From Actinomycetes bacterium (lineage in GTDB: Bacteria > Actinomycetota > Acidimicrobiia > Acidimicrobiales > Palsa-688): a stretch of 6,628 nt of DNA. The stretch spans positions 3,354 to 9,981 of the forward strand of contig JAKBBA010000112.1 of NCBI GenBank assembly GCA_021808665.1. The letters are read 5' to 3'. Both the position numbers and the translations under genes were made by a program. Below, in pieces: positions 4,873-6,628 of the stretch (its first letter is position 1; each line of letters begins with the position of its first letter). The notes below the pieces were generated by a model. That model had not been told where the DNA came from, made no database searches, and worked only from the letters and a program-made list of their open reading frames with translations.

Positions 4873-5436
4873 CTAGTCAGCCAAAAGACCTTGCAGGTCG
4901 GCGAACACTCTATCGATTATGGCACCGAGTCCGGCGGCATCATCCTGAGCGACCCACTCGGCAAACGCCAGGCGAAACATGCGCACCCCAAGATCCGAGG
5001 CGAGGGCGGCAATCGATGGGTCGACCGAGCGGACCTCCAGCGCCGACGCGACCGCCGCCGAGAGGTGCTCCAGTTTGATCAACTCACGCTCTTGCAGCTC
5101 CGGGTTCGAAGCGACGACACGCGCCCGGATACGGACGATAGGGTGCAGTCCGTCGAAAATACTGCACGCCGCTGCGAGGCCCGCTCTCACTGCGGCGATC
5201 GGCGAAGCCTCCAAAGGCGCTCCCGTGACCGCTCCGACGAACACCGCCTCTAGGTTCCCGGCGCCCATGAAGAGCACCTCTCGCTTGTCCGGAAAGTAGC
5301 GGAAAAAAGTTCGACGTGTCAGCCCAGCGTGCGCTGCAATATCAGCCACCGTGGTTTCGTCGTATCCCCGCTCGTCGAAAAGGACCAGAGCAGCCTCCAT
5401 AAGACGTCCGACGGAATCGGGCTTCCAGCGAGTCAC
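4873..5436 (-). CDS. TetR/AcrR-family transcriptional regulator
   Basis: The product is 187 residues, a normal length for the family. The N-terminal DNA-binding domain is clear: LMEAALVLFDERGYDETTVADIA (12-34), then AAHAGLTRRTFFRYFPDKREVLF (34-56), where GLTRRTFFRYFPDK is the recognition helix region. The C-terminal part (about 65-187) is the variable helical ligand and dimer domain, so no ligand can be named. The start is GTG at 5436. The nearest in-frame upstream stop (TGA at 5454-5452) leaves only GTG 5436 or a CTG, and the ribosome binding site is weak (GTCAGG directly upstream). It is divergent from the SDR gene with 93 bases between them, the usual layout in which a TetR repressor controls itself and its neighbour. 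It is convergent with the redox operon, which it is less likely to control. Confidence 0.93.
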   Translation of the reverse strand: MTRWKPDSVGRLMEAALVLFDERGYDETTVADIAAHAGLTRRTFFRYFPDKREVLFMGAGNLEAVFVGAVTGAPLEASPIAAVRAGLAAACSIFDGLHPIVRIRARVVASNPELQERELIKLEHLSAAVASALEVRSVDPSIAALASDLGVRMFRLAFAEWVAQDDAAGLGAIIDRVFADLQGLLAD

Positions 5437-5450
5437 CCTGACAGCATACA

Positions 5451-5468
5451 GTCACGACACTGAGTGAC
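5451..5468. promoter_or_regulatory. Candidate TetR operator, GTCAC-N8-GTGAC
   Basis: GTCAC and GTGAC are separated by 8 bases, an 18-bp dyad of the size often bound by TetR dimers. It adjoins the putative minus-strand -10 element at 5469-5474, so binding there would block TetR transcription. Confidence 0.4.
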
Positions 5469-5483
5469 ATTATGAGGTAGAGT
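5454..5483 (+). promoter_or_regulatory. Candidate promoter for the SDR gene
   Basis: ACGACA (5454-5459, four of six to TTGACA) and TAGAGT (5478-5483, four of six to TATAAT) are 18 bases apart. They predict a start near 5490, at the second GTCAC half-site. The matches are modest. Confidence 0.3.
5469..5474 (-). promoter_or_regulatory. Candidate -10 box for the TetR gene
   Basis: The minus strand reads CATAAT, five of six matches to TATAAT, about 33 bases before the GTG start. No good -35 box is seen at the normal distance. Confidence 0.35.
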
Positions 5484-5489
5484 AGTTAC

Positions 5490-5506
5490 GTCACATGATG
5501 ACATCA
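5490..5506. promoter_or_regulatory. Second dyad cluster, candidate operator in the SDR leader
   Basis: GTCA-N5-TGAC (5490-5502) overlaps the perfect 11-bp dyad TGATGACATCA (5496-5506). It lies between the candidate promoter and the SDR ribosome binding site, where a bound repressor would block transcription. Confidence 0.35.
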
Positions 5507-5516
5507 CTTGATTCGG

Positions 5517-5523
5517 GAAGGAG
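5517..5523 (+). promoter_or_regulatory. Strong ribosome binding site for the SDR gene
   Basis: GAAGGAG lies 6 bases before ATG 5530. It is the best Shine-Dalgarno sequence in the window and fixes the start. Confidence 0.85.
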
Positions 5524-5529
5524 ACCCCT

Positions 5530-6435
5530 ATGCGTGTTCTAATGACAGGTGCCTCAGGCCATATTGCCTCTGCGCTGATTCCTGAGCTGCTCGGCCACGG
5601 CCATAGCGTCGTCGGGCTGGCCCGCTCGGAGCAGGCAGCGGCAGCTGTGGCTGCGCTCGGCGCCGAGGTCCACAGAGGCCATCTCGACGATCCCGACGAC
5701 CTTGGGGACGCCGCCTCGCAGGTCGACGGCGTGATCCACCTCGCCTTCAAGCACGAGGCTCTGCGCGATGGTGGGATCGAAAGCGCGGCGGGCGCTGACA
5801 TGGCCGCGATCGCCGCCATGGGGGACGCGCTCGCCGGCACAGGCAAGCCGTTCGTCGGCACCGGAGGGACCCTCATGCTCGCGATGGCCGGCGTCAACGA
5901 CCGTCCCGGCACTGAGCAGGACGTTCTGCCTGGGGGCTATCGCATCGACTCCGAGAACGCCGTGGTAGCGCTCGCGGCCCGGGGCGTACGCTCCTCGTAC
6001 GTTCGTCTCGCCCCGATGGTGCACAGTGACCTGGACCTCCACGGCTTCACACGCTCATTGATAGAGATGGCCCGCGAGCACGGGTCCGCCGCGTATATAG
6101 GCGGAGGGGCCAACCGCTGGCCAGCAGCGCACACTCGAGACATCGCCGTGCTGTACCGCTTGGCTTTGGAAAAAGCGCCGGCCGGTTCTCGACTACACGG
6201 CGTCGGAGATACGGGCATCCCCTTCAAGACGATCGCCGAAGAGATCGCCGCCGGGCTCGGCGTAGCGGCCCGCAGCGTCACCCAGGACGAGTCCGCCAAC
6301 CACCTGGGGTTTCTTGCGTTCTTCGCCGGCTGGGACAACCCCACCTCCAACGATCAGACCCGTGAGGTGCTCGGCTGGGAGCCGACTCAGCCGGGATGGG
6401 TGGAAGACGTTCGCTCCGGCCACTACTTCGCCTAG
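5530..6435 (+). CDS. Atypical SDR-family NAD(P)-dependent oxidoreductase
   Basis: The product is 301 residues, cytosolic, with an N-terminal Rossmann motif VLMTGASGHIASAL (3-16; TGxxGxxA), an acidic/Leu-rich HLDDPDDL (51-58) and VDGVIHLAF (65-73), as in extended/atypical SDRs of the epimerase-like group. The region of the usual YxxxK catalytic pair reads Y137-R-I-D-S141, so Lys is missing and a SENAV segment follows; atypical SDRs often lose this pair. Later blocks, RLAPMVHSDLDLHGF (159-173), GGANRWPAAHTRDIAVLYRLALE (192-214) and TREVLGWEPTQPGW (277-290), match a common family annotated only as SDR oxidoreductase. The substrate is unknown. It is divergent from the TetR regulator, a frequent pairing for inducible detoxification functions. 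ATG 5530 follows a strong ribosome binding site. Confidence 0.9.
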   Translation: MRVLMTGASGHIASALIPELLGHGHSVVGLARSEQAAAAVAALGAEVHRGHLDDPDDLGDAASQVDGVIHLAFKHEALRDGGIESAAGADMAAIAAMGDALAGTGKPFVGTGGTLMLAMAGVNDRPGTEQDVLPGGYRIDSENAVVALAARGVRSSYVRLAPMVHSDLDLHGFTRSLIEMAREHGSAAYIGGGANRWPAAHTRDIAVLYRLALEKAPAGSRLHGVGDTGIPFKTIAEEIAAGLGVAARSVTQDESANHLGFLAFFAGWDNPTSNDQTREVLGWEPTQPGWVEDVRSGHYFA

Positions 6436-6492
6436 CCCTAAGCCGGCTCGACCACGCCAACCTCCGACGATCCGTACGCTGACCCAGACGAC

Positions 6493-6628
6493 TTGGAACT
6501 GATCTCGTTACGCTTAATCGCGGACGCGCTTGTCGAAGCCGACGACGTCCATCTCGAAATCACCGTTGCCGGAACGAAGACCAGTTTTGAACTTCCTGCC
6601 ACAGCTGTGGACGGCTTGGAGCGCCTTG
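6493..6628 (+). CDS. 5' part of a possible HTH/excisionase-type antitoxin gene, cut by window edge
   Basis: A frame open from just after TAA at 6439-6441 to the window edge gives a plausible protein: DDLELISLRLIADALVEADD, then VHLEITVAGTKTSF and ELPATAVDGLERL. The pattern of an N-terminal helix, a short beta segment 'v.leitv.Gt...' and 'lP..av..L..lL' resembles, from memory, the N-termini of excisionase-family HTH proteins that act as antitoxins beside PIN or RES toxins. No ATG or GTG is in frame; TTG 6493 is the first common alternative start and has no clear ribosome binding site, so the start is uncertain. The gene may be decayed or begin at another codon. Bases 6436-6492 otherwise show nothing recognisable. 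Confidence 0.35.
   Translation, partial: MELISLRLIADALVEADDVHLEITVAGTKTSFELPATAVDGLERL

Larger units (their letters stand above)
5437..5529. promoter_or_regulatory. Divergent TetR/SDR promoter-operator region
   Basis: This short, relatively AT-rich spacer carries several GTCAC/GTGAC half-sites: GTCAC at 5451-5455 and 5490-5494, and GTGAC at 5464-5468. A further GTCAC (5432-5436) overlaps the TetR start. These form dyads at 5451-5468 and 5490-5502, and a perfect TGATG-A-CATCA dyad lies at 5496-5506. Placement between a TetR gene and a divergent oxidoreductase makes TetR binding and autoregulation likely, but the exact operator cannot be fixed by eye. Confidence 0.6.

Overview
The window is GC-rich, densely packed bacterial DNA. 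Its ATGA-type gene overlaps, GTG start and protein families (WYL regulator, short one-helix envelope proteins, actinobacterial-style ApbE and NuoF-like proteins) point to a high-GC Actinomycetota, possibly an Acidimicrobiia-like lineage. That placement is an inference. No rRNA, tRNA, CRISPR array or transposase is visible.

Layout. (i) 1-213 is the 3' end of a gene that looks like a WYL-domain regulator, with a degenerate 12-bp tandem repeat coding GTPS/GTPQ/ATPQ. (ii) 214-350 is the leader of an operon and holds an inverted repeat and a good ribosome binding site. (iii) 351-4838 is one tightly coupled six-gene operon. It encodes a secreted heptad-repeat protein, a one-helix membrane protein, an FAD:protein FMN transferase (ApbE family), a ferric-reductase-like bis-heme b membrane protein, a NuoF-like flavin/Fe-S protein and a small [3Fe-4S]-type ferredoxin. 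All five junctions overlap by 1 to 16 bases. (iv) A convergent TetR-family regulator (minus strand, 4873-5436) and a divergent atypical SDR oxidoreductase (5530-6435) share an operator-rich intergenic region. (v) From about 6493 to the edge lies the beginning of another reading frame, whose composition resembles the N-terminus of HTH/excisionase-type antitoxin proteins.

How the genes may work together. The operon reads as a transmembrane electron-transfer module. A NAD(P)H-oxidising NuoF-like subunit would pass electrons through its Fe-S centre to the ferredoxin, then to two b hemes in the membrane, and out to an extracytoplasmic acceptor. ApbE implies a covalently flavinylated acceptor, but no recognisable FMN-binding domain (NqrC/RnfG type) is encoded here. 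In its place are two low-complexity, helix-rich envelope proteins. One ends in SATTGAS, which resembles a flavinylation motif lacking its Asp. That substitution is the most unusual aspect of the window. The TetR/SDR pair looks like an unrelated stress or detoxification unit.
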